The notes below the pieces were generated by a model. It made no database searches. It saw only the letters and a list, made by a program, of their open reading frames with translations, and had not been told where the DNA came from. This document shows positions 34,515-44,607 of a stretch of 64,000 nucleotides of DNA, one piece after another. Both the position numbers and the translations under genes were made by a program. The stretch is from Albugo candida. Its lineage: Eukaryota; Oomycota; Peronosporomycetes; Albuginales; Albuginaceae. Location of the stretch: positions 1 through 64,000 of the forward strand of contig CAJNAR010000004.1 in assembly GCA_905220665.1 (NCBI GenBank). Reading direction: 5' to 3'. Every line of letters starts with the position of its first letter. Within the stretch, counting starts at the first letter, position 1.

Positions 34515-35231
34515 CTAATCATCAACGAATACGCCTTGATGACCGAAAGGCACTCCTGTGATGCATGTAAGCCTCTTTCCATGATTTGGCGCACCATCTG
34601 AACCGCGTGCAATTCTATAAGCCGAAATGCGCGAAGGTTTATTTTCCGTATAAGCATTTTTGGGATCTCTGTAAGATGACCTCAAGAGGTGTGCAGAAGC
34701 ACTTACTTCGACAACTGTACCACTTTTTGAGTGTCCAGCTATGAGTGCAGCTTCCGACACTTTTGGACCACACTTATCTCGTGATTTACCAATGTCATAA
34801 TTCATTGAGCGCGACACGCCATAACTTTCTTGATAAGTCGATAAGGGAGTGCGAATGTTGACTGGTATTGACTTCGCGTCATCACAGTACCTTAAATCCT
34901 CATCCTGCGCTAAACGCGTGTTATCTGCATTAATCAGACGAGCCTGCTTATTCTAGTAGATTTTTCGGTAGGGACAGCCTAAATATTAGAGATAGTTTTT
35001 TGTACGTACAACTTGCGTAGTTTGCCTTCCTGCAAATTCACTCGCTGTGGTGGTCGTATACATGGTCGTTACAGATTTAGCATCATCCAGCGGGAGAACA
35101 CCATTAAGCCTTGACGCACGATCTTCAAACCAATTTCCTGCAAAAAAAGATACAATGTACGCTTACATCTGTCCAAATATCATGATGATATGTGAATTAC
35201 CATCAAGAGTGGATTTGCTGTATCGCGACAT
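34515..35231 (-). CDS. Three-exon gene, unknown function
   Basis: Minus-strand exons 35231-35201, 35137-35010 and 34952-34515 join in frame (introns 63 and 57 nt) to 198 residues starting MSRYSKSTLDG. The product is polar, without membrane segments or a signal peptide: RASRLNGVLPLDDAKSV, NIRTPLSTYQESYGVSRSMN, and a C-terminus rich in Gly and Arg ending QGVFVDD. The TPLSTYQESYG-like segment is reminiscent of short motifs in ciliary microtubule inner proteins, which would suit a zoospore-forming organism, but this is a weak impression. The gene is tail-to-tail with TFIIE alpha, 38 nt between stops. Intron 1 contains a 53-bp sequence repeated at 25.65 kb. Confidence 0.6.
35143..35195 (-). repeat. 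53-bp sequence shared with 25651-25703
   Basis: This segment of intron 1 of the minus-strand gene matches 25651-25703 (plus) at 52 of 53 positions, including ATATTTGGACAGATGTAAGC. The match stops at the poly-T tract next to the 3' splice site. Confidence 0.8.
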
Positions 35232-35266
35232 AAGTCTAGTATGGTTCGTTGGCTCGAACAATGGAA

Positions 35267-35570
35267 CTAGTCTGAAAAAAAAGCATTGCAATCCAATATT
35301 AATAGAATGACGGTCAAAACGACTGTTATAACATTTATGGTGGTGCATTGTACAGTACTATCAGCTTCATGATCGTATGCGATACCATCCTCAACGTCTT
35401 GGAACCTGCATAAAAATATGAAGTGCTCAGTATAAGCAGCCAGGAATTCAGTTTTTCTTGTCGTTTTGATACAAATTGTGCGAAGTCAAACTGCTTTTTC
35501 TCATGTAGCAAAGAATTCGACATACATGAACTTGGCGTGCTCCATTACTACATATTAGAGTCACTATCAT
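35267..35570 (-). CDS. Possible small tail-anchored membrane protein
   Basis: Exons 35570-35473 and 35405-35267 (67-nt intron with TTTTATGCAG acceptor) join in frame to a 78-residue product. The N-terminal part is polar and basic, followed by VEDGIAYDHEADSTVQ and a single hydrophobic segment INVITVVLTVILLILD close to the C-terminus. That layout fits a tail-anchored protein. The preceding codon is an in-frame TAG that also ends the 82-codon frame at 35571-35816, so the true 5' end may be longer or the locus may be a pseudogene. Its stop lies only 35 nt from the start of the next minus-strand gene. Family unknown. Confidence 0.35.
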
Positions 35571-37260
35571 CTATCTCGTGTTTTTGGTGGACACTGTGAT
35601 GAACGAAAGCTGGAGTTGAAACCAACCAATATTGAAGAACCTTAATAATCTAATGCTATCGGTGCACTTCCACTTGATCTGATCGAAGGTGAAAGAAGAC
35701 AGTTTTTTCTCGCATATGGTCTCGTACTCATATATGCGAGAAGGCAGACCTTCCGACAATTTCAAAATAAGAGGTGTAACTGGAGCTGATGGTAGGCACC
35801 TATCTAGGCGATACACAGGCGCTTACGTCATTTTTGACATGTAACTCCATTAACTTCGATAATTCAAATTGCGTGTTAGGGCTATAAGGCTGTCTGTTTC
35901 AATTGTGTACAACGAGCATCTCCGCAGACCAATGTAGTACAAAATTGTACTTTGTCCTATCTCTCATTATGAGTGTGAGGATGTCTATTGTAGTGTCAAC
36001 TCTTCCAAATTTTGAGTTTGCTGAATTGAGCTGAAGCAATATGCCACATGAAACTCGATACGTTGAAATAGGTTGTGTCATCATTTGTGTCTCACAAAAA
36101 GGCGATTATCACTGGATCCACATCTACATCCCAACCTAATAAAAGCTCAATCAATCTTTATTTGACAAAGCTGTGTTGAATTGACACTGTTTTGTCCGCT
36201 AATTTTCGAGAAAAGAATCCATTGGGTTTTGTCTAGAACCATTCACCATTGCTGCAGCTGTAGACTGCTTTACATGATTCGTATACGTATCCTACATGAC
36301 AAAGATCGTCAAGATGTTTGTATTATTAAGATCTGCGTACTGATTTGCCACATATGATAAGGCAATCCCTGCACCGATATTTTCATTGATGCACTATCGT
36401 TCGAACAATAACATATGTTGAAATGTACCGGATTTTTCCTAAAAGTTCAATATAAAAACGAAATGGTCCGTGCGAGAGGTAAATTATCTCCGAACTGATT
36501 TGACAAAGTAAGCGATGCAAACTGCATGATACATCCGATAAAGCAGGTCAAGAGTAAGATAATATGCTGGCGGATTATACGCTCATAATCACTTTTGTTA
36601 CTTCTGTAGTAGATCCACAAAATTTCGCATAGAGAAGCATCTTCCACGAAGTCTATCCCAAAGGCCAATTCAAAGCGCCGTGTGTCCACGTGCGACGGTA
36701 AGTACTGGTTATTGCAGGCTGTAAACGTGTTTTTCACTAACGTCTGACCAAATTTATCCACCAAAAATCCAACGCAGTCCAGAAGTCAAGCCACTACGCC
36801 TGGTATACATGGCAAAATACAGAATAATTTTGCTCGAAATAGAAAAGTATTTGATCGCAAGGACAGAACAGCACTAACTCCGTGATTTTGAGTTCAACCG
36901 CTCCTTTTTCCAAGCTTTGAACTTAACGCAACAAAATCCTCAAGCTTGTTCAAAGGTCGACGTTGTTCATGTACAGTAGAATCCAGGGTTGCACCAAATA
37001 CCGTGCGTAAAAAGCCCGAATAAGTGAAGAGTAGTAGAAGCTGGCATGATCTTGTCATTTGTGCTCATCAATGTGCGCTGCAAATGGCAGTGGCGCAGCA
37101 CAAAGCGTTTACGCATACTATAGTGTCCTTCGATGAAATATAGCAGGTGCCTCACTCTGTCAGGGATGTTTTTCGTGACATGATCTCTCCTATTGTAGCT
37201 CAAATATGGCATGCTTTATAGGAGCTGGCTATAGCGGCCAACTCCAATTGGTACGCAAAA
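35571..37260 (-). other. Unresolved minus-strand coding-like region, possibly a decayed membrane protein gene
   Basis: Several minus-strand frames look coding but do not join cleanly. 37212-36967 has RVRHLLYFIEGHYSMRKRFV. 36764-36447 reads FLVDKFGQTLVKNTFTACNN and contains two plausible introns (36629-36680, and one of about 58 nt ending TCATGCAG). Near 36390-36300 lies IGAGIALSYVANQYADLNNT with an in-frame TAG after TIFVM, then STAAAMVNGSRQNPMDSFLE. 35816-35571 is an 82-codon frame. The hydrophobic stretches suggest a multi-pass membrane protein. The in-frame stop suggests decay, but a missed intron is possible. Confidence 0.3.
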
Positions 37261-38802
37261 TAACTTTGTGGCGCTCCTTTCATCGCTGTTTTCTTCGCGA
37301 AAAAATTCGAGGAAGAGATGTAGGGGTTATTCCTGGATGCCGCTGAAAGCTTCTATTTCCCCTGATTGATCTGTCGCGTGAAAATCAACTCAAGACATCG
37401 TTACAACATATCATTCTTCCAGTAATCACCGTTCATTCCTGTGATTGCACACACTAGGCTACTGAGGTGCTTATCGGTCGAGAGCATGCCTATGCCCAGC
37501 ACTAGTAATTTGACGAGTCATTGATGAAGCTCACTGCACCTAAAAAAATGGTTAATGTAAGTAAGCGCTATATGATCGCTATTTTCCAAGCATTAAGCAG
37601 TTTCGTTCAGCCTGGAGTCAAACACGGAGTGCACGAGTTTACTCTAGTGGTAAAATATGTTCCTCTGGGAGCTAGCAGTTGATCGATGCAGATAAGAATT
37701 TTCACATAGAATCAAATCCGATCTACATCCAAGTCATGGGATGTGTGGCGTGTCTTCACCTATTCCTGCACGTCTAATATGTACTTTTACGAGGGAAATC
37801 TATGACCTTGACCCTTTTTTGTGTAACCATATTATTGGAAGATTTTGTACGGTGCTGCATGATACATGATCCATTACTCAGTCGAAAGATCCATCAAAGC
37901 ACGGAAATAAATCATTCCTTTTGTAAGCAAATACTTACTGTCTAAGCTGCGTCACTGCCTCGCAATTTGACCAGTGACGACAGCCTTGCATTTGCTCGAA
38001 GTCAAAGACAGTCAGGTTATGGGCAAATTCAAGCTCCAAGCCACTACAAGTTTAATACACATTAGACCATTGCAAGAATTTTTGTCTACAGTTTTAGGTT
38101 TAGCCGGTGCTGCTGAGCTAACGGTTTTACATAACAGGCTATGCGGTTTGAACTTATCCTCAGCACGACTATGTTATGATGGCGGCAGCTTCAAACATGT
38201 CGAAAGGAGACCGAAGGTTCTGCTTCTTTTCGTCTGTTGGAAGTGTACGTGCATATCATTGGATGCAGAGTGCAATGGTCCTTTAAGTAAGGACTCTGAT
38301 AGGTCGGTGTTACAAAGTGCTAATAATTGCTTCTCCAACGCCTTCGAACACAAATGCTCGCAATGTATTCACCGATGCACTGAACTCATTTTTCTCATTT
38401 TCCATTTTTACGGCCCGGGTAAGAAAGTCATACGTGTAGCCCGACATGCGATGTGTTCCTATCGACATTAGCAGTAACTAGTCGAAGGTCGGGTATGCAT
38501 ACTTTGCAATTTATCTGCCGTGGTTCACTAAGCCCCATCGATTCTCGGTGCGGGATGTGCTGGTAGATCAAAGCCAGTGCTAGTTTCTGAAAGTGATATT
38601 GAGCACATCACATTGTCACAAATTCCATGCCATTCATAATTATTGATGGAAACGATGAGCAGAAAATGTGAGTCGGCTCGCGTCAAGTGTAGGTAAGTAG
38701 GCGGATACGTCCGCTTTGACTACATTTCAGACCGGGTGACATCAAAGCAAGCTCCAACTGATCGACAGTATGGATAGCGAACATATCTTACTATTACTTC
38801 AA
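37261..38802. other. Gap with one 165-codon ORF of doubtful coding status
   Basis: The only notable frame is 37974-38471 (plus). It holds AAELTVLHNRLCGLN and RLCYDGGSFKHVERRPK, which loosely resemble the N-terminal zinc-binding region of the FAR1-like MULE at 23.3 kb (VVLHTRLAGYKK). It may be a MULE fragment, or chance. The remainder has no visible gene. Confidence 0.3.
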
Positions 38803-41159
38803 CTAGAGGTCAGTGTCTATCCACTTCAAAATGTACTCATTTCTTGCTGTCTCGCCTCTCGCCTCTGATACTCTTCGATTAAATTGCAAGAGTTTTTTTC
38901 CATGTTTAATTTCGGTTGCGTGTTTAGCTTCAAGCATACTTTTTTTAGAGTAAAGTCGATGGACACTGACGAGAGTCAATAATTGTAATAACAAAGACTT
39001 CGTGTGAAGACTGATGCGAATAGCGTTTTTGAGTACTGACTCCCCGCTCTCAAGTTGATCTTGTAGTATGAGTTCGTACCCCAGCATTGCTGATAATTCG
39101 GCAGTCGTTTCTGCACTGTTCGCATTATGACTACGAAGAGCAGTCTTCAGATTGGAGATTCGATTTCTGCTATCGACAACTGGATGAAAAGGCTCGACAT
39201 ATTTAGTTGTGGAATTGGCATCTGATTGCCCGCATGACCACCTTTTGGCTCTTGCTTCAAATAATGCAAACTTGAGATACGGCTTAGGTAAATGTCAACA
39301 ATTCCAATGCATCGACTCTTCTACCTTTGCTTGCCATTCCAAGCATCGACGATCGAGAACAAGCGCCTTAAGCACCTGTAAATGAAGGATACCATCAGCC
39401 AGCTTCGAAAACGTCGAATGGAGTATTTTTGAAGCTGTATCCGGAGAATGTATCGCACCAAGGTTTCTTTGAATCTCGGTAGCGATCATTGCGTCATACG
39501 TAGCTAGATCAAGTATTTCCAGCCATATCTCGATCCAGCAATCCGGGTAAGCACCAATATAGTTGTCAATTGGTAAAAGATGGCACTCGATCACCCGTTT
39601 CAGCGCGTTTTGAGCTCCAGACTTACATCTTATCACAATCATGTACTGATAAGGTAATTATTTAGCAAAAGCTAATCAAAAATAAGGACGAACAAATAAG
39701 TACCTTGGCAATCGAGATGTAGATTCTTGAAATGATATATGAATATGTTGGACTATTCACTAAAAATGACTTGTACAGTGAGAACATTTGCAAAGTTTGA
39801 TGTATTGTTTGGCACATTGCGAAAAATCGACATTGACGAAATTGCAATTCGCAGTAGAGATGGAGAAGATCGAAAAAAACTCCCAGTAATCCTGGAGCTA
39901 TTTTATTTTGTCTTGCTGAATCTGCGGTAGAATTTTGAGCTCGATGTATAAGATCGGCGCACTTTTTGATTGCTGCCACTGAATCGCATTTTGCTAGCAA
40001 GCATACATCCAGCAAGTCCAGCACCAGCGTCATGAAATCATCTGTTGTGGACCAGACACGATTCATGCGACTATCACTCAGTATAACCGCTTTCGATTTG
40101 CGCAGGATATTACTGGCTTCATTGTAATCTCCAATGCTGAGCACCGTCAAGTAATATATGCCCGACAAACGTTTCAGAAAAGCAAAAACTGACCTCGATA
40201 GTACAAAACAAGATAGAATCCGTTGATAAAACTTTAATTTGCACCAAGTTGAACTTCCAACTTGCGATTTTCGAATCTGTGAACTCAACTGATTTGTGCG
40301 ATTCAAAATCTCACAAGCCTCTTCAGACGTGCCAAAGCTTGTTGTTATCTTGGTGTGATAATTCACTATCATCATCCATACCTGAGAAAACACAGTCTGA
40401 TAAGGAAAAAATCAAAAGGTATCGGTCCTCAATACCTGTAGTTGCACATTCGGCAACTTATCCAATACCGACTTGATACAGCGCAGATGGCTCTCGAACA
40501 CTGACTTTGTTTCCTTATGCATCAATACGGCATCATATATCCTGATTAACCTATCTTTGAGTGCCGCGACGAAAATATCTTCATATATACGAACAATCCT
40601 TTCCTCATTGTGATCGTATTTTACGCATTCGACTATCGCTTCACACAAATTATTCAGTTGACTTGCGTGATTTCTTTTGGTGTATAGTTTTCCTGCAAAA
40701 TACTTGGCTCGATACAGTCGAAGTTTCCATTCTTTCTAAAACAAGTACTTGGTAATCAACCAAGTGATTTGACACTGTCACATCATGCCAAATGATTTAC
40801 CGATATTACATTTCCCCAATTGCCGTCTCGCTCGAGCTGTTTTTCGGCATACAAAACGCAATCCTCACACCGGTCGATCATTTTTCTTTCCCGACCGGAG
40901 ATTTTCTTGTCATCCCGAGTTCTGATTACAATGCTTCCGTACATTTCCGCTAAAAATATATGAGCCTTCAGTTTGATTGCAGCATCGCTTGATGACTCTG
41001 CAAGGCATATCACCTATCAAATGTGATAATTAGTCTAGATCAAAGCATAGATAGCACACATTACATCACCTCCAAGCACTTGATTGCATGAAATGGGAGC
41101 TTATGTCTCACAAACAGACACGCAAACTCCCATAATGTGCCGTCCGTCGTTTTTATCAT
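38803..41159 (-). CDS. MAU2/SCC4-like cohesin loader subunit
   Basis: Six minus-strand exons (41159-41070, 41013-40810, 40735-40436, 40381-39704, 39645-39376, 39270-38803) all keep phase 0 and encode 669 residues, close to the 600-700 usual for MAU2. The protein is all-helical with TPR-like repeats: WEFACLFVRHKLPFHAIKCL, KAHIFLAEMYGSIVI, YRAKYFAGKLYTKRNHASQL, IYYLTVLSIGDYNEASNILR and, at the C-terminus, AMLGYELILQDQLESGESVL with SLLLQLLTLVSVHRLYSKK. MAU2/SCC4 pairs with SCC2/NIPBL to load cohesin onto chromatin. The assignment rests on overall TPR layout, length and the C-terminal block; another TPR scaffold cannot be excluded. A 54-nt segment at about 40143-40196 could be a retained or spliced intron, both in frame. 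The gene is divergent from NSE3. Confidence 0.62.
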
Positions 41160-41193
41160 AATCGATAAAACCGGTTTTTTGGCAAGACTAATA
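41160..41193. promoter_or_regulatory. 34-nt shared 5' spacer between MAU2-like and NSE3 genes
   Basis: The two ATGs face away from each other with only these bases between them, which includes GATAAAACCGGTTTTTTGGC. Transcription starts must lie within this spacer or inside the opposing gene. No TATA box is evident. The palindromic core AACCGG/CCGGTT is the only notable sequence. Confidence 0.4.
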
Positions 41194-42399
41194 ATGCGTC
41201 GAAAGCGCAATCGTAAGCTCTGATTGAAAAGTATTTACGTGGACATTGCCTGTTCATATAATGTAGGCCAAGAAAGTCAACAGATAACGGACTCAGATGA
41301 AGTGAGGGTGATTGATGAAGGGCCAAACTCAATGGCTCAATCGTGTAACTTAGTGAGCTCTAGTCAAGGTCAAAAAGCCGATAAGTCTTCGATCCAAACT
41401 CCAGTCGGCATTACTAGACAACCTAAATCATCTAGGATCACGACTCAGTCGTCACAGATTTCTCAGATGTCATCAAAGGTACTGCATTACTAGCAATTTT
41501 AGCAAACTTACAATTATTGCTTAGACACGGGACGACCTGACGGCGCGGTTAGTACGTTATTTACTGTACAAAGCTAATCGAAAGCAAGCTATTCGGTTTG
41601 ACGATATCAGCAAAGACGTCTACCCTCAGTATCGCAATATCTCAAGGTACTTGAACTATTATCTGTGCATCTATACTTATATAAGCTTCGCTAGATATTT
41701 CTTCGAGAAAGCGTGCACTCAGCTTGAAAATATATTCGGTTATCACACCGTGCAAATCGAAGATGCATCTCGCGAGCATTTCTTGATCATTAATGCAATC
41801 ACTGACCAAGCTCATCTAAGCAACATCTATCAGGCACGACAGTGTGCTGGTAGAGGATTTTTGATTTTGATACTTGGCCTGCTATGCTGCGCGGATAATA
41901 AGCAGCTTGAAGAGGGTGAGTTCAGCCCACCAAATAACAAAACAGCGTCACAATTCGAGCTATTCAGATGAACTATGGGCGCAGTTGAAGAGCGCTGATG
42001 ATAAGGTCGAGCGGAACCAAGACCATCCTGTTTTGGGTGATCTGAGTACTATGCTGAAACGCTTTGAAAATGAGCTGTGCGTTTGCTTACTTTCTTGAAT
42101 TTTCTGACTCCCGGATACATTGGTCTTCTAATTTTGTTCCAGGTACCTACGCTCTAAAACGCAAGTAAATTCTGAGTTGAAAAAAATCAGAGTCTATATG
42201 TGTGGAAGTCGAGCCGAATTGGAAATTGGCAAGGAAGCGATTCTAGACTTTGTTTGCAAGGTATGTAAATAAGTGGAAGCAGTAGAATATGCGGTGACAT
42301 GTTGTCACGGCTAGACCGTCACGAGGCAATCGCTACCTGAGCATTAATAAGTAGGCAATCATTTCTGCCAATGAAATAATAGAATGGCGAGAAGCGTGA
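41194..42399 (+). CDS. NSE3 / MAGE homology domain subunit of SMC5/6
   Basis: Seven exons (41194-41212, 41267-41478, 41525-41646, 41695-41915, 41968-42076, 42143-42260, 42355-42399) join in frame to 281 residues. After a Ser/Gln-rich N-terminus (about 75 residues) comes the MAGE domain: LTARLVRYLLYKANRKQAIR, DISKDVYPQYRNISRYFFEK and LENIFGYHTVQI. The second winged helix follows with CAGRGFLILILGLLCC and VYMCGSRAELEIGKEAILD. NSE3 bridges the kleisin NSE4 and the E3 ligase NSE1 in the SMC5/6 complex, needed for homologous recombination and rDNA maintenance. The 19-nt first exon (MRRKRN) and the 48-nt intron 3 were chosen because they give YRNISRYFFEK without a break; an in-frame unspliced alternative adds 16 residues. 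The stop is 13 nt before the USB1 ATG. Confidence 0.82.
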
Positions 42400-42412
42400 A
42401 AAAGACAAATAT

Positions 42413-43200
42413 ATGGAATTGATTGCATCTTCTTATGACTCTGACTTCGATGACGAATATCAATGTGATGATGACTGTGAAAGCGAACGTCATAAAGCCA
42501 AAGAAGGAGAAATCGTTTGGACTCGGCGTTTTCCGCATGTCGTAGGAAATTGGCCTAGTTATGTGTATATATCCATTGTCGAGAATGGATCGAAACAATC
42601 ACAAGGAAAGGAATTCAGTGCTCTCGCTGACGAGATTATTGATGACGTCCGCGTGATTGCTGACAAAACACGAGTTCATTTGGTTGCATCTAGCAATAGT
42701 GCGGAGGATAATCTACATCATCTCAGTTTATCTCGTCCTTTCGTGCTAACTTACAACATGATTGAGAAGTTTGTCCAAGAGCTAAGACTGTGTTTGAAAT
42801 GGCGCCGCACTTTTGTATATACCTTGCAGGGTCTTAGAATCTTCATCAACGAGGACGCAACAAGATCATTCCTAGCTATCAATATGATACATGGCACCGC
42901 ACAATACTTACACATTCTACGCTGCGTCAATTCTTGCATGATGCATTTTCAGCTGCCACCATATTATGAGGTCAGTTTTGTATTCCACAACATTTGCAAC
43001 AATGTGCCACAATAACTTTGCCTTCCTAGAATCCAAAACCACACGTTAGTGTAGCATCTTCTCCTCATGGTACGTTAGGATCCATTCTCACGCAAGCTCA
43101 GCTGGAGCGGCTTCCATCGGCAGGACTGAAATGGCATGGAATTGCCACACACGTTGTAGTTGCTATAGGAAATAGACGTTTTAAAATAAGCCTAAATTGA
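42413..43200 (+). CDS. USB1: USB1-like U6 snRNA 3' phosphodiesterase
   Basis: Two exons (42413-42970, 43030-43200; 59-nt intron) encode 242 residues, within the family range (about 220-290). Both catalytic motifs of the 2H phosphoesterase fold are present: HLS at 103-105 (LHHLSLSRPFVL) and HVS at 191-193 (NPKPHVSVAS). Between them lie the family blocks NEDATRSFLAINMIHGTAQY and ILRCVNSCMMHFQLPPYYE. USB1 trims the oligo(U) tail of U6 snRNA and leaves a protected 3' end, in the nucleus. The ATG chosen is the first in frame and stands 14 nt downstream of the NSE3 stop, leaving almost no room for a 5' UTR outside the NSE3 gene. Confidence 0.88.
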
Positions 43201-43426
43201 TTGATAGATATGCGCAGCACTTCACAAGCTGTTATTTACACCCCATTACGCTAATTTGGCGTCACTAGCATCCAAATAGCTTTCCCTCAACATTGATCAG
43301 ATACCATTCATTTTAGAGTTACGTGCTCTGTAACATGATTGACCCTACCAATTTTCTTAACTACTTCTATTGGCAAAATGCATTTCTCATTAGATAAGTG
43401 ACCCTTGGTAAACACAGACGTGCGGC

Positions 43427-44607
43427 ATGCCGGAACCAAGTGAACCTGACACGTACATGAAAGACGATGCGAGTGAAGCATACGCTGCATACCCTACAAG
43501 AACATGTGAATGGGAAATTGATGGTGAAGTTCCGTCTGGTGATTTACGCCTATCAAGAGAGCGACAAAGGGTTTCATTCCGACATACAGAAGTGGGTAAC
43601 CAATGCGGAGTTGCCTGGACTCAGGTTCATAATGTCTTCGGATATTCGATGTGCATACCAATCCTTGCTTGTAGGTCGAAACCATACTGCATGATAATCG
43701 AGAATTACGGCATCAAATTCGGATGCTAACAGGAAATCTCAGCAAGACGACGGATGAACTGGGTCGACGAATGCAACTACTTGCTGAAACCCTGAACGCG
43801 CAACAAAAATCCCAAACAGAGATTTCGAGAGCTCGGCAGCTCATTATTGAAGCAGAAAGCATGGTGAAAAGCCATGAAAAAGACAAAACTCATTTAGAGA
43901 AGCTCCTACTGCATCAGCAGAGCACAAACGAACAGGAACGGCAGTGTCTGAAGCTGACGCAACAGAAATTACAAGAGCTGAAGCTCCTGGAGAGTGATAG
44001 GAAGAGAGTGTTGAAAAAAAGAAATAGAAAAGATGAGAAAATCGCTCAGTGTATCTCACAAATGCAGGAAGAGAATCGAAGACTCGAACTTCAGAACTGT
44101 GAACTGGCAAAAGAAATTCAATACTTGCAGTCAGAAGCATATGTGATGCAAGGGGATCATGAACGAGAAAAAGAAAGTTTACTGCGTCAGATGGAACGTT
44201 TACAAATGAGTAGATTCGATAAAGCGTACAAAAGCTCTCTTATCATTGAACAAGGGTCACAAACATTTTACGAGCAGCGCATAAATGAAAAAGAGCACCA
44301 CATACGAAATGTAAAAGAAACTGAGGAAAAAGAAAATAACAAGAGCAGGCAGACATCGATGTTGGAAGCTTTGCATCAAAATAAAATAAAAGATATTACC
44401 AGAAGAAAAGAGTGTTGCACCTTCAAGATACTACATCGTATGCGCATACAGTCAATGAAAGCAACAGCCTCAAACGCGACCTGCGTCAGGCGTCTCGAGC
44501 AGAAGTTGAGAGGAAAAGACCAAGAGCTCAAGTTTCTTTATGAAAAGTATTTGAGTATGCTGAGAAACAGCGAGATTGATTCTGCCACTTTTTTCGATGC
44601 ATTTTAA
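43427..44607 (+). CDS. Long coiled-coil protein, unknown family
   Basis: Exon 43427-43624 (ATG, MPEPSEPDTYMK) and exon 43675-44607 join in phase 0 through a 50-nt intron. The product is about 376 residues. From the junction (VETILHDNRELRHQIRMLTG) to near the end it is continuous heptad-type coiled coil rich in Gln, Glu, Lys and Leu. A possible additional intron inside exon 1 (43538-43590 region, GTGATT to CATACAG) would remove 17-18 residues. No globular domain was recognised, so the function is open; centrosomal, flagellar or vesicle-tethering roles are all compatible. Upstream exons cannot be excluded. Confidence 0.65.

Noticed and set aside
35143..35200. ATG-starting mini-ORF (MIFGQM) as first exon of the 34.5-35.2 kb gene
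   Set aside because: It would need a 29-nt intron and gives a stop at the junction; the ATG at 35231 with a 63-nt intron keeps frame throughout.
43538..43590. Extra intron in exon 1 of the coiled-coil gene
   Set aside because: Both spliced and unspliced readings stay in frame, so the sequence alone cannot decide; I kept the simpler two-exon model.
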